The notes below the pieces were generated by a model. The model was not told the origin of the DNA. It ran no database searches and saw only the letters and a list, made by a program, of their open reading frames with translations. A DNA stretch of 64,000 nucleotides, taken from contig RWJK01001488.1 in the NCBI GenBank assembly GCA_004335835.1, positions 101,195 through 165,194 on the forward strand. Reading direction: 5' to 3'. Origin of the DNA: Scenedesmus sp. ARA3. Its lineage: Eukaryota; Chlorophyta; Chlorophyceae; Sphaeropleales; Scenedesmaceae. Below, in pieces: positions 12,455 to 24,289 of the stretch (its first letter is position 1; each line of letters opens with the position of its first letter). The position numbers and the translations under genes are program-made.

Positions 12455-13489
12455 GAATGCAGACGGCTTGAAATCTACTAACAGCTGATGGTTGATGCAC
12501 TAGGACTCCCACAGCTCCCTTGTTGCAGGAGACACTGTCATCAGCTATGACGGTGTTTGCCCATTGTGCCTGCCGTTGGCCTGAAAGCTGGCACCCAGCT
12601 GCAGAAGCCTTTGTGCTCATTCTCTTGTATCGCTTCAACTCCAGCTCCCACATTACGCGTGCTCAAACTGTGCCTCATGCTGGGCTTGCATGGGGTCCGT
12701 GGTGACTCGGCTGAACCAGTGTGCTGGCTGAACTGCGCACGCGTGCATGCTGGCATGCTGACCTAGGCACATGGCTTGTTTGGTGGCATGGTGATGACGA
12801 TAATGATGCACATCCATGTGTTCATGATCGGCTTCACAGCCAGTCTGGATTACATCTACTCAGCAAAGGAGTAGGAACCCGCATCAACGAAATCCCAGAC
12901 CAGGAGCCAACCAATGGCTGTCAGGAAGACAGAATGGAGTGGGACAAAACACAACGCCGGGTACATGAACAGGAACACAGACACCCAACAGCGTCATCAG
13001 CACAGCACAGAAAGTTCCTTCAAACGCTCCTTCAAACAAATTTTGAATGTGCTGAAGGACCACAGGCACCGCTGCTCTTGAACCAAGGGTAGCGCTGCCA
13101 GCAATCAAGCCACACTCTGCACAAATGCAGGGTGAGAACACCCCACGGCGTTAATGCAGCGGCACTGTGTGCAACTATGTACAACACACAGAATGCCATC
13201 ACCAGCATGTTGAAACAATCTCGGCCGTAGCAGCATCCCCGACACAGATTTTCTGCAATCATAGTTGCAATGTCTGTATCAATCAGCCAAGTGCTGCCTG
13301 CAGCCAGATGTTGATGCCACATCAACTACCAGCCTCAGCAGCCTGGCGGCTGCAGCACTGCTCCGCGGCTGCAGCTGGCTGTGATCCAACGGCTGCACCA
13401 CCAAATTACTAATGTTACAGCCATCTCAAACAGCCACAGCAACCATCGACGCCAGTGGCCATGCAGCAACATGCGGCATGCTGCACCTT
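12455..13489. other. Intergenic region between convergent genes
   Basis: This lies between the 3' ends of the dynein gene (+) and the HSPA12-like gene (-). I see no exon with coding character and no RNA gene. The left part is presumably the dynein 3' untranslated region. Confidence 0.5.
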
Positions 13490-13810
13490 CAGGTTGCCGG
13501 CAGCGCCACCGGCCCGCCCGCCGCTGTTTCTGCGCAGAACACGACTGTGGTGCACACCTCCAAGGTGTCCGCGCGAGCTGAGGCTGTAGCACTGCCCGGC
13601 AGCCACAGCATGCAGTGCGCACCGCCCCGCGGCTGCTGCTGCCTGTTTGCCACAGGCCACAATCTGGACTCTGTACGCCGCCGACAGAACCACTGACCCT
13701 CCCGCTGCGGTGCCTGCATGCTGCGCCTCATACTGCCGGCAGCGCCACCGGCCCGCCAGCTGCTGTATCTGCGCAGAACACCACCGTGGTGCAGACCTCG
13801 GTGTTATTTG
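13490..13810 (-). repeat. Duplication of the HSPA12-like gene's 3' coding end
   Basis: The last coding bases of the gene (TTVVFCADTAAGG, 13728-13810) recur at about 13490-13570 as TTVVFCAETAAGG. The copy lies beyond the stop codon and is joined to unrelated frame. Confidence 0.75.
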
Positions 13811-16556
13811 TCCTGTCCAGCGCCCGCACCTGCATGTCGCCCGCCCCAAAGTCAAAGTACAGATCGATCTGGTAGTCCTTGCTCGACTGCTTGCCGACTG
13901 TCATACCCCACTTCTTGCGCGCCGCTTTTCTCACATCGATCTTCACCGTGCCAAGCATACGCATTCCGGCCTCCGTAGTGTGCCTCGCATCGCGCTCCGG
14001 AGTCACCCAGACATCAACCGAGGCCGTTTTTGAGCCGGGTGTCGGGTGCACACTCAGCGGGCCGGCAAACTCCCCCACCCGCACAACCTCGCCCACTCGA
14101 ATCAGCGGCCGGAAGTGTGTCGAGCAGTGCACGCCGCCTTTGCTGTCTTTGCAGAGCGAGCCGTGCTGCTGGCAGCAGGGCTCCGGGGCTCGCAGCACGT
14201 TGACGCCGTAGGTGTAGCGGCTGCAGCGCGCGCTGATGGTGTCCGGGTGCTGCAGGTGGATGGTGTTGCCTGCAGGGTGCAGCCGCGGAAGAGGGCAGCC
14301 GTGCAACGGGTTGTGAGAAAGGTTGAGGATTAATAGATCATGACAGGCAAGCAAGTGGGTAGGAAGTGAGTGATCACCACTAATTCACACTGTGAACTTC
14401 CAAACAAACAAAGCTGCTGGAACAAGTACTGGCATCTTACATACAAAGGTAAATGCGTAGGTACATCAGCTAAGATGGCGCCAGGACCCACATGTAACTA
14501 TCCTCTCTCCATCATCGTACATTATGTTCACGGCAAGCACCATGGCCTTGTTGGCGTCACCTGGCATCACCGGTTCCCGCCCTAGTCACGGCCCACACAC
14601 AGCTACTGTACCAACATGTCACTTAAGCATTTGAGCAGTCACACAGCGAGTGACTCTCACCCAGCACCACAGCCATGTTGGCGTCACCAGGTGTCACCGG
14701 CTGAAGTACGCAGTTTCTGGAGTGCGCTACACAGCTGCTGAACACAAGTAACTGCAGTGTAACAATCAAGTTACACTGCGAGTGACAGCCACGCAGCACC
14801 ACCGCCTTGTTGGCGTCACCAGGCGTCACCGACTCCCGCTCCAGCCACACCCCACACACAGATGCTGTACCAATGAGCGACATCAACTAGTTACACCCCA
14901 GGTGTCACTCACCCAGCACCACGGCCTTGTTGGAATCGCCAGGCGTCACCGGTCAGGCATGCAATGTCTGGAGTGCACAACACAGCTACTGAACCACAGT
15001 AACTGTAGCGTAACCACAAAAGTTACACCCCGGGTGTCACTCACCCAGCACCACGGCCTTGTCGGTGTCACCAGGTGTCACCGGCTCCCGCCCCAGCCAC
15101 GGCCACACACAGCTACTGTACCAACATGTAACTCAAGCATTCGACCATTCACACTGCGAGTGACACTCACCCAGCACCGCGGCCTTGTTGGCGTCACCAG
15201 GCGTCACCGGCTCCCGTTGCAGCCACACCGCACACACAGATGCTGTACCAACGAGTGACTTCAACTAGTTACACTGTGCGCGTCACTCACCCAGCACCAC
15301 GGCCTTGTTGGCGTCACCAGGCGTCACCGGCTCAGGCATGCAGTTTCTGGAGTGCACTACACAGCTGCTGAACAACAGTAAATGCAGTGTAACCACTGAA
15401 GTTACACCCCAGGTGTCACTCACCCAGCACCACAGCCTTGTTGGCGTCGCCAGGTGTCACCGGCTCTCGCCCCAGCCACACCCCAAACGCAGATGCTGTA
15501 CCAACAAGTGAGTTCAACTAGTTACACTGCGAGTGATACTCACCCAGCACCACGGCCTTGTTGGCGTCACCAGGCGTCACCGGCTCCCGCCCCAGCCACG
15601 GCCCACACGTGCTCTTCACGCGCTGCAGCAGGTACCTGCTGCTGCCAAAGCCTCCTGCCATAACCAGCACGTTAGCTCCACTTGAGCCGTCGCTGCTGCG
15701 TGGCTTACTCAGCACGCCCCATAGGTTCTGCACAATGGGGTCTATTACTGGGTCGAAGACAAGGCTCTTCATCTGCTGCGCGGATACGTTGAGCCTGCCC
15801 CGGGGTGGCAGGTTTTCGCGAGGCACGCACTGCTGCAGCGCCTGCAGCAGCAGCAGCAGCAGACAGTAGAGCTCAGCGCCTCTCAGCTCAAGCAATCAGC
15901 AAGTGCTGCGTATTTGCTTTGACAGCCACAACATTGCAGCAGCTGACAATCTGCCTCTCAACCTCTTTATGATTGCACGTGTTGCCTGCGTCGTGCACAC
16001 GCATCACTGATAAGCCATCAGTGCCATCTGTCAAGCCACAGCACATCGTGAGTTTTGTGTTGCATTGTCACAATGGCCCCGCACCCTGGCTGTGGGCACA
16101 CAATAGGCCAATGAAAAGGGCAGCGCTGTCCTTCTATTGCTGCAAACCGTGCATCACACCTTCTCAGCAAGCCAATTCACAGCAGCAGCAACAAGCAACC
16201 TTGCTTCACGTCTACTTATTGAAAAAAAAAGGTAACAACAAAAGATTGCGCTCACGTAGTTGAAGGTGTAGGTCAGTGGGATGACACAGTCATTGCTGCC
16301 ATCAAAGTGGATCTTCTCACTCTCCCAGGACTTCATTTGTGTGATGTAGTCCTGGTGCTCCTCGCGGCGCCAGCGCTCATATTCATCGGGCCTGTGTTAT
16401 TGACACCATTACATAGGTGTTACTTGGATTCAACAAATGCACTAGTGCTTGGCTGCTACTTGAATACAATTATATCACACAGTGGATTGCAAGTGGTGCA
16501 AGGCAGCACGCGTCACGCACACTTCAAATGCATCACGCACGTCACGCACCATGCAT

Positions 16557-16602
<46 letters not shown>

Positions 16603-16750
16603 CAGCCCCACCTGTCACCAAACAGCGGCCTGAACAGCATCTCCTCTGCCCTCTGGTCCAACATTGTTGAGCCATTGAGCAGGCACAGCGAGCGCCGCAC
16701 CTCTGAAAGGTGCGCCGTCTTTTCAGTTGTGCCCTTCTCAATCCTGCAGC

Positions 16751-16793
<43 letters not shown>

Positions 16794-16902
16794 AAGGCAG
16801 CAAAACCTTCAGTGTCAGCTGCCATATGCGGCACAGAAGGCACAGCGAGCGCCGCACTTCTGAAAGGTGTGCCGTCCCTGCAGTTGTGCCCTTCTCAATC
16901 CT

Positions 16903-16939
<37 letters not shown>

Positions 16940-18393
16940 ACAAGGCAGCATAACTTCAGTGACAGCTGCTAAATGCGGCACATATGACGCACCACTGACA
17001 TGTCATGTTTCAGATATGTGCTACAAAGCACCAGACTGCTGCCTGTTTGAATAACTCACAGCACACCAAACCCCACCTGTGCATAGCAATATCCTCAGTG
17101 CCGCCTCCTGCGTCCAGCAACCCCACACGCACCTGCCAGCCCCGTGCAATGCATTCACACCAAGCCACAAATCTGAGCCAGCACCTGTGTTTTTCTCTTT
17201 CTGCTCACTTGTGCATGGCGATGTCCACAGTGCCGCCGCCAGCGTCCAGCACCACCCACACATATCCCGGCACAGCCTTCAAATCCGCTGCCAGCGCCTT
17301 GCGCGGATCGCAGCACGCCGTCAGTGCTGCTGCCTCCTGCTCATGCACTAGCACCACCCAGACACCCAAACAGCTGATATTTAACCACATGTGTAACACA
17401 AGCGTGAGCAGTTTTACGCCTGATCCTGGACAAATTGAAACAATTTTACTCACTTGTGCATTGCAATGTCCACGGTGCCGCCTCTAGCGTCCAGCACCAC
17501 CAACACATCTCCCGGCACAGCCTTCAGATCCGCTGCCAGCGCCTTGCGCGGATCGCAGCACGCCGTCAGTGCTGCTGCCTCCTGCTCATGCACTAGCACC
17601 ACCCAGACATCACACAGCTGATAGACAACCACATTCGCAACACAATCGTGAGCAGTCTGACGCTTGATCCTGGTGAACATGAAACCATTTTGCTCACTTG
17701 TGCATGGCAATGTCCACAGTGCCGCCGCCAGCGTCCAGCACCACCCACACGTCCCCCGGCACAGCCTTCAGATCCGCTGCCAGGGCCTTGAGCGGATCGC
17801 AGCAAGCCGTTAGTGCTGCTGCCTCCTGCTCATGCACCAGCACCACAGCTCCCCCCACATCATCCATATAAGATGCCTCACTCGCAAATGAGGTCTCTGA
17901 TCCGCATCCTTCCCACTGATCTCTGCTGCCGATGCTGCCACGCACGGTGTCCAAGGTTGCGCCATTGAAGCCGGACCTGCTGCTGCTGCTGCTGCTGGGG
18001 CGGGTTTCGGCCCGCAGCGTCATGCCGGCCGCGTGTGCGCTGCGCCGCATGACATCTTTCGCAGCATCGCTCCAGCCAGCAGGCACAGACAGGCAGTAGT
18101 ACATGTCTGTGGAGTCGAGGCGTAGGCCGGCGTTGGTTGCGAGGTAGCTTGTGGCGTGCTCGCGCAGGCAGGTGAGCATCTGCGTGATGAGCTGCTCGGA
18201 GGTGAAGGGGCAGTCGTATGGTAGCTGCGGTGCAGCAGCGGCAGCAGCAGCAGGTCAGCATTTGGGTGATGAGCTGCTCTGTGGTGAAGGGGCAGTCATA
18301 ATCCAGCTGCAATGCAGCAGCAGCAGCAGCAGCAGCAGGTCAGCATCCGAGTAATGAGCTGCTCTGCAGTGAAGGGGCAGTCGTAACTGCGAT

Positions 18394-18441
<48 letters not shown>

Positions 18442-19504
18442 CAAGCAGCAGCAGCAGCAGGTGATAGCGTGTTGATGGTGGTGGTGTTCAAGCCAGCAGT
18501 GTTGCAGACATAATGTGCAGCAAAAGCAGCAGCAGCATTGCATAGGAACACAGACACAAAAACACGTATGTACACAAATGCGCGCATGATGCACAGGCAG
18601 CTGAAACACATGCAGTACAAAGTTTGAAACATGCAGTAACACAGCAGCATCGGCAGCTGCTGCTGCAGCAGCAGCAGCAGCAGCCAACACACCTGGAACT
18701 CAGGTGGCAGGGATGCCCTGTCCTCAGAAAGTGCCAGCTTGAACTGACTGCCCTTGATCAGCCTGAAGCAGCGAGGGTCTGCAAGCTCAATGTACCTGCG
18801 GAGCAGCAGCAGGACATCCAGCAGCAGCAGCAGCAATTGCAGATGTTGATGCTTGCTTTTGATCAGCCAGAGGCAATGAGAGTCCATCGGCGGAATGTAC
18901 CTGTGGAGCAGCAGCAGGACATGCAGCAGCAGCAGCAGCGGGCGGCTGTCAGAAGAGGGTCCACGGCCCGTTGCAGGGCTGGGTGTGCCAGAAGCGTTAC
19001 AGACACGGCAGCAGCAGCAGCAGCAGCGGTGAGACAAGCAGCCTTCCTGCTAGACAAGCAGCAGTTTGTTACACCAACAAGTCATGCTGGTTCAAACAGG
19101 CAGCCCAGGCTTCAGGGCCCTGGCTGCAGCAGCCGTTGGGTGCTGCGCCACGCAGTGGTTGCGGGCTACAGGCAACCAACAAGCACAAATGTATCGCTGC
19201 TGTGGCTTGACTTGTGATGCGATGATAACAAACCTCCCATTTCTTACTTCTCAGTTGCGGCCTTGCCCCAGCAGTCCAGCTGCCAGTGCCCGCCAGGCAG
19301 CACTTTGTACAGCAGCGCAGTGTCTGTCTTGGGGGCGCCAGTCTGGTCCCGCGCTGTCCATGTGGGCGGCGTTTTGATCTGGCTGGCTTCATTGCCAAAG
19401 GCATATGTGTAGCCAGATTTGGAAGTGCCTAAGTCAACTCCAATGAAGCAGCGGCTGCCTGCAGCTGCAGAAGGTCCCTGCAGGTTCAGCTGGCCCAGTC
19501 GGGG
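13728..19504 (-). CDS. HSPA12-like Hsp70-family ATPase
   Basis: Member of the Hsp70/actin ATPase fold, closest in style to the HSPA12 group. Exons in transcription order: 19504-19248, 18795-18693, 18224-17698, 16743-16612, 16391-16256, 15841-15544, 14269-13728. Phases agree and give 664 residues. Visible motifs: phosphate-1 loop FIGVDLGTSKSGYTYAF at the start; VPAGWSDAAKDVMRRSAH, the connect-like helix; phosphate-2 loop VVLDAGGGTVDIAMHK; and the adenosine motif MAGGFGSSRYLLQRVK. The C-terminal part has SVDVWVT and YQIDLYFDFGAGDMQV, as expected for the family's divergent substrate side. The start is uncertain: 19504 follows a good acceptor (CCTTCACAG), so a short first exon may lie upstream, although an in-frame ATG at 19537 reads into the same frame. 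Nearly every exon edge is duplicated. A role in protein folding or signalling cannot be told from sequence. Confidence 0.85.
14471..14520 (+). repeat. Dispersed repeat copy (partial)
   Basis: AAGATGGCGCCAGGACCCAC followed by ATGTAACTATCCTCTCT matches the right part of the 35.7 kb copy. It lies in the last intron of the HSPA12-like gene. Confidence 0.55.
14535..15600 (-). repeat. Nine-copy donor-edge array in the HSPA12-like gene
   Basis: The 3' edge of exon 15841-15544, encoding REPVTPGDANKAVVLG and ending in a G|GTGAG donor, is repeated eight more times through the following intron. Copies lie near 15420, 15290, 15170, 15042, 14912, 14800, 14660 and 14538, spaced about 115-130 bases. Most keep the donor and the peptide; the last one is worn. 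The segments between copies are also similar to each other. Confidence 0.9.
16612..16912 (-). repeat. Acceptor-edge duplication in the HSPA12-like gene
   Basis: The start of exon 16743-16612 (peptide EKGTTEKTAHLSEVRRSLC) has an upstream copy at about 16840-16912 (KGTTAGTAHLSEVRRSLC). Each is preceded, in the gene's sense, by a CTG tract and CTGCAG. Confidence 0.85.
17075..17850 (-). repeat. Donor-edge array carrying the Hsp70 phosphate-2 loop
   Basis: The last 150 or so bases of exon 18224-17698, including the nucleotide-binding loop DAGGGTVDIAMHK, recur at 17455-17608 and 17205-17357, with a short worn copy at 17075-17120. The two long copies keep the reading frame and a GTGAG-type donor. 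Confidence 0.88.
18170..18395 (-). repeat. Acceptor-edge array, HSPA12-like exon 3
   Basis: The exon start encoding YDCPFTSEQLITQMLTC (authentic, from 18224) has upstream copies near 18258-18305 (YDCPFTTEQLITQMLTC) and 18335-18390 (YDCPFTAEQLITRMLTC). They are separated by CTG-sense tracts. Confidence 0.88.
18395..18462 (-). repeat. Intronic CTG tract (gene sense)
   Basis: Triplet tract reading CAG on the plus strand and so CTG in the sense of the HSPA12-like gene. It is in the intron upstream of exon 18224-17698. Similar sense-CTG tracts lie at 16561-16602, 16751-16792 and 16905-16938. Confidence 0.85.
18780..18930 (-). repeat. Acceptor-edge duplication, HSPA12-like exon 2
   Basis: The start of exon 18795-18693 (YIELADPRCFRLIK) and its intron flank have an upstream copy at about 18850-18930 encoding YIPPMDSHCLWLIK. 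Confidence 0.8.
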
Positions 19505-20070
19505 CTGTGAAGGCAAAATTAGCAGCAGTGACAGCACGGCAGTGGTCGGGCACTAAAGCTCAATGTGTCAGCCGCAAATTGGGCGCCTGGGAGCAGCTGC
19601 TGGTTCCTGCTTCTGCTGCTGGTGGTGCTGCTGCACCTGCCTGCCTGAGTCAGGCAGCCTGACTGCTCTGCTGCCTTTGAAGTTGCTCAGACAGCAAGCA
19701 TACACTTCGATGTTTGCAAGAAACTGCAATTGCTACATTATCACATCAGAAATTAGCATGTAAATGCGCTCCAAGTCCGATGATGGCTGAGGGCGAGTAA
19801 GCACAGGACAACGGAGGGAGCTTGAGGCGTGCAGAGCGGCAGACTCGCTGCTGCAGCACCTAGATGCTACAAGACCATCCTTACCAGCATTACTGTGAAC
19901 CTTGGGCTACTATACAGTAGGACTGCTGCAATCAGGTTCGGGTTGAAGCGTGCAGCAACACAACAGGTCAGGTTACAGCTGTACGCCCTGGCAGTATCAG
20001 ATCATTAGCATAGACGAGGTCAGACTTGAAGCTGCTGCTTTTTGTGAACATTAATCAGCAGTGCATGCAG

Positions 20071-20120
20071 GAAGGTCGAAGGTCATCCAACCTTCACGGT
20101 GTGCTACCTGACCTTCCGGG
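20071..20120. promoter_or_regulatory. GGAAGGTCA-like promoter motifs (divergent promoter)
   Basis: GAAGGTCGAAGGTCATCC at 20071-20088 and TGACCTTCCGGG, the inverted form, at 20109-20120. They lie between the minus-strand HSPA12-like gene and the plus-strand membrane-protein ATG at 20276. The same words occur in three other presumed promoters of the window. Function is inferred from position and recurrence. Confidence 0.45.
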
Positions 20121-20275
20121 TGACCAAAAGTTTAACACTATGATAGTGCGGAAGCGCTACATCAACAAGTTGTTCACGCCTTGAAGTAGTGTTTGGTGAA
20201 GTTCGATCTGCTCATCTGTGCGTTCAACGTCATTCCAAGCTTGAGCACGAAACTGTTGCGTACACCTCCTGCACC

Positions 20276-23200
20276 ATGAAGCCGAGTGTAGGCATCCGGT
20301 TTCTTCTAATCGCCCTGGCTACTCTGACCATTGCAGGACTGGCAGTTGCAGCCGAAAAACCACGTAAGCAGCCTTGGTGATGGCATCATGACACTGTCCT
20401 GTGGCAGCTGCGCCTGCGCACGCTTGCAGTCCCAACAGCAGATGTGTCAACAAGATGCATAAATCACCAGTGAACCTGATTTTCCTGTTTTTATGCCGTC
20501 CTAAACTGCCGCACTGATGAAACAAGTGTTCAAGGATCGCTGCCGTTATGCCTGTGTCAATGCCATTGAGCATACATGTATGCTGTACAGCGTAACCAGA
20601 CGGGCAGGTTCTCGAATGCACTGCAGTCTTTGCATGCCACATAGAACGTCTCTGGGTCTTCACTTACTGAGACCTGAAATCACCATCAAATAGTACATAC
20701 TGATTTGCAACTAAATCACTCTATGCCACCTGCTGCCTTCCCCTGCATGACTTGCTGTCATGCAGCAGCTCCTTCCGGCACAGCAGCTCTTAACAACGCC
20801 ACAGCACCTCCTGGCAACGCATCAGTTTCTGGCACTGCATCAGGTGCTGGCAATGGCACAGCAGCTTCCGGCAACGCAACAGCTCCTGGAAATGCTTCAA
20901 CTCCTGGCAATGTAGCAGCTCCTGGCAGCGGCACAGCACCTCCTGGTAACGCATCAGGTGCTGACAACCCAGCAGCTCCTAGCAACACAGCAGCTCCTGT
21001 CAGCGGCACAGCAGCTTCTGGCAACGCAGCAGCTTCTGGCAACGCAGCAGCTTCTGGCAACGCAGCAGCTTCTAACAACACTGTAGCTTCAGGCAAAACA
21101 GCAGCTCCTGGCAGCGGCACAACAGCTGCTGGCAACGCAGCAGCTTCCAACAACGCAGCAGCTTCCAACAACGCAGCAGCTCCCGGCAATGCAGCAGATT
21201 CTGGCAATGCAACACCAGTCGCTTCACCAAGCCCATCACCCGCCACACCAACAGACTCATCACCGAGCCCGAGCCCATCACCTATCCCGGAGAAGTTTGT
21301 CAGGCTGGCTCTCGTCGCCATCTTTCCTGCAGGCTACAGCGGCCAGAAAGTCGAGCTGACAGCCAAATGCACAGCGCTGTGCAGTCAGCCCCCCTCTCAC
21401 TGCACTTCATACGCAGCAACGAATGTAGCCTCGCCTGAAGACACGCGTGACATATCGGAACTTCCGAATGCCTGGTGTGTAGGACAGCAGGGCAAGCAGC
21501 AGATGTTGGCTGGCAAGTACAACCTGTCCCATGAGTTTAAATCTGAGAGGTTTGTTGCGCCGCCGCCGCAGCAGCCTGCCGCAGATGGTGCAGCAGCGCC
21601 TGCGCAGGACCCTGGATATGGGGCTGTTGCGAAGACTCCGCAGTGGAGCTGCGACGTACTCACGGCCTCTGGCCCCAGCCCACTGCAAGTGCTATCAACT
21701 GAAGTAGAGCTGAAAGACGTCGAAGAGAACAGTGCTGTGGTGTGTGTGGCTGACTACCGAGAGGCCCCCGCTGCAAAGCCATCATTCAATGTTGGTGAGT
21801 GACAGGCTGCTGCAGACACTGGCTGGTCTCGGATTTTGATGGTCTCAAATTGAAGAGCATCAGTGGTTGATGTAGATGAGCGATGAACCAGTGCCGACTG
21901 TCCAATAGCATTGCCGGCAGAGGGTGCTGTGTTAGATGATGCAAACAGCAGCCAAATAAACTAGCGCATGCTGCACTCATGTCAGTAAGCTGAGTGGTCC
22001 CTGCCATACCCACCTGCAGGTGTCCAGTGGCGCGCGACTAACTCATCGCAATTGTAACTTGTCACGTTTTGCCTGCTGCCCTTGCAGGGACGGCAGTTGG
22101 CATTGCAGTGGCAGTTATTGGCACATTCGTTGTGCTGGCGGCTGCTGCGTACTATGCGTACAAGCAGCACACAGACCGTGAAAAGCAGCAGGAGGGACTA
22201 GTGCGCTACAGCAGCTCTTTTGAAAGTGCCGGCAAAAGCACATTCACTGGTATCTTGTCAAAAGTCAAGCAAGCCATTGGCACATCACCCCTGCCGCCAA
22301 TTTCCGCTGCAGCAGCAGCAGCAGCAGCAGCAGCAGCTCCTGCAGCATCAAAAGCTCACAGCTTCAACAGCAGCAACACAAGCAAGCAGGTTGCAGTGAC
22401 AGTTAGTGATGGAGGCATGGTGGTTGGGTTCACAGGAGAGGAGCTATGCACTGCGCTGCGAGAGGTGCAGTATGCCGTGGCACAAAAGCTCCTCATTGCT
22501 GTGGAAGATTCACCACTGGCAGCAGCAGGTGAGCCACTGGATCGACAAGTAGCACACCTTGCTGCTGTTTGCCAGACACAATCTCACTGCACGACCTCCG
22601 CATCACTTGGCGTGCTGTACTTGTGTGTGCTTCTTTTGCGCACTGATTTACAACCCTACTTGCGAATCTAACAGTTGCAATGCCAGCTGCTGCTGCATAA
22701 GTTAATAATGCGGCCTGCATAAATAACCAAGTGCTGCCTGCAATCTGCCCTGTTGTCCCCTTCAATCTTTGCAGAACCCCTTGCGGCATGGCTGGCAAGG
22801 GGCATGCAGGAAGTGCAGCAACGCATGAGCAACACAGCATATGCAGGGTCTCACGCATTCACGCGCGACTGGCAGACGCACTGCGTGCTTGGGTGGCTGC
22901 ATGCCCACATCTGGTCAGCGCAGACGGCGCCACACACTTTGCTGGGCGTGCGGGTGAGAACCAGCTTCGAACCTTGCTGTTTACTAGGTCTTATGGCTGA
23001 CACCTGGCATACGCACGCATTGTTCACATACGCATGCAGCAGCATGCGTCAATGCTTGCTATGGCTTTACCGGAGTTTTTCAAAAGTCTGCCTGTACAGT
23101 AAGCAGGGTACAGGGGCTGTCTGTGTGAGCGCTGTTACTAATCTGTTATGTTACGAAGAAGCAGGAACCCGTACCAGGAGCCAACGAGAGGCTTATACAG

Positions 23201-24108
23201 GGAATGGAACAGGCTAATGCTCCTCATGCCTGGCGGATCCGCAGGCACAGCTGTACCCTCTGCATTGTGCTGCGCCAACTCACATACTCTGTTGTTATAC
23301 TCACCTGCTGCAGGCACCATCTGATGTGACAGACAAGGAGTCAGCACGCTGGCTGCTGGCGCAGCTGCGACACACGCCGAGCCACCACGCCTTTGGCAAA
23401 GCAGCAGCAGGCCTGGCGCAGCAGCTGCTGCAGGAAGCAGTGCCTGCTGGTCAAACTTTGACCGAGGGCGCTGTGGAGTACTATGTGCCGGTGCTAATTG
23501 GGGTGATGATGAGTGCGCTGCGGCTCTTCCTGCAAGTGCGAGGGACTGCAAATGGCCTTGCCATCTTCCTGCCAGGTGAGAGCCAAGATTAGTAGTGTGC
23601 ATCATTACTACAGCCGACCAAGACAAAAAGGGGTTGCATAGAACACGGATAGGGATGGTACCTGATTAGGTGCGTAGTTGCGGCTGCGTTAGTGCTGCTT
23701 GATATCTGCAGTGATCTCTGGCAGCTGACAACCTGACATGCCCTTCGTGAGACTCTCACTGCTGGTACCCTCTTTGCTTCCCTGTGCTGCAGGCCGTGTG
23801 GCAGCAATCAGTCCTGCAGTGCCGGACACAGCTGTTACATTCCGGGACTACTTGGGACAGCAGCAAACCGACGTGTATGTGCTGGACAGCTTGCCAGGTG
23901 AGGCTCAACTTGAACAATGCAAAGTACTGATCGTTGATAATCACAGACAGACAGTGATAAATACATGCATGCTTCAGCAACCGTGTTTGGTCCTGATTCT
24001 GCCGCATGTTCAGACCTAGGACTGCAGTGGCTTAGATAGCATGTCAGCCGCTTTGCATGCGGTACCCCTGGAAGGGGGATTTCTGCTGGCAAGAGCCTTG
24101 GCTTACGC

Positions 24109-24173
<65 letters not shown>

Positions 24174-24289
24174 GCTACTGCTGCTGCTGCTTCTGCCTTT
24201 TCTGTTTCCCAGGTGTGCTGGGTATGTCTCAGACCGGAGCTGTCACAGTGTGGGCCCCAGCCGCAGCCACACGGCTAGGACTGCTGTAA
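20276..24289 (+). CDS. Single-pass membrane glycoprotein with Ala/Ser/Pro-rich ectodomain
   Basis: Seven exons: 20276-20363, 20766-21794, 22088-22528, 22775-22953, 23314-23575, 23793-23897, 24213-24289. All phases match and give 726 residues. The N-terminus is a signal peptide (IRFLLIALATLTIAGLAVAA). Next comes about 150 residues of imperfect repeats such as AAPGSGTA and ASGNAA with many NxS/T-like sites, then an SPSPSP stretch as in algal hydroxyproline-rich glycoproteins, then a Cys-containing region (CTALCSQPPSHC). One transmembrane helix (TAVGIAVAVIGTFVVLAAAAYYAY) starts exon 3 and is followed by basic residues. About 330 cytosolic residues follow, with a poly-Ala run; I recognise no domain there. 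The likely place is the plasma membrane or a cell-wall-facing membrane. No exon-edge copies are seen in this gene. The start is supported by the signal peptide. Confidence 0.8.
24107..24192 (+). repeat. CTG tract ahead of the last acceptor
   Basis: About 27 CTG/CTA triplets in the last intron of the membrane-protein gene, ending about 20 bases before the acceptor TTTCCCAG at 24205-24212. Such tracts appear to stand in for a pyrimidine tract in several introns here. Confidence 0.85.

Noticed and set aside
14535..15600. Regularly spaced repeats resembling a CRISPR array
   Set aside because: Units of about 125 bases encode a Hsp70 peptide and end in a splice donor; the host is eukaryotic and the spacers are similar to each other.
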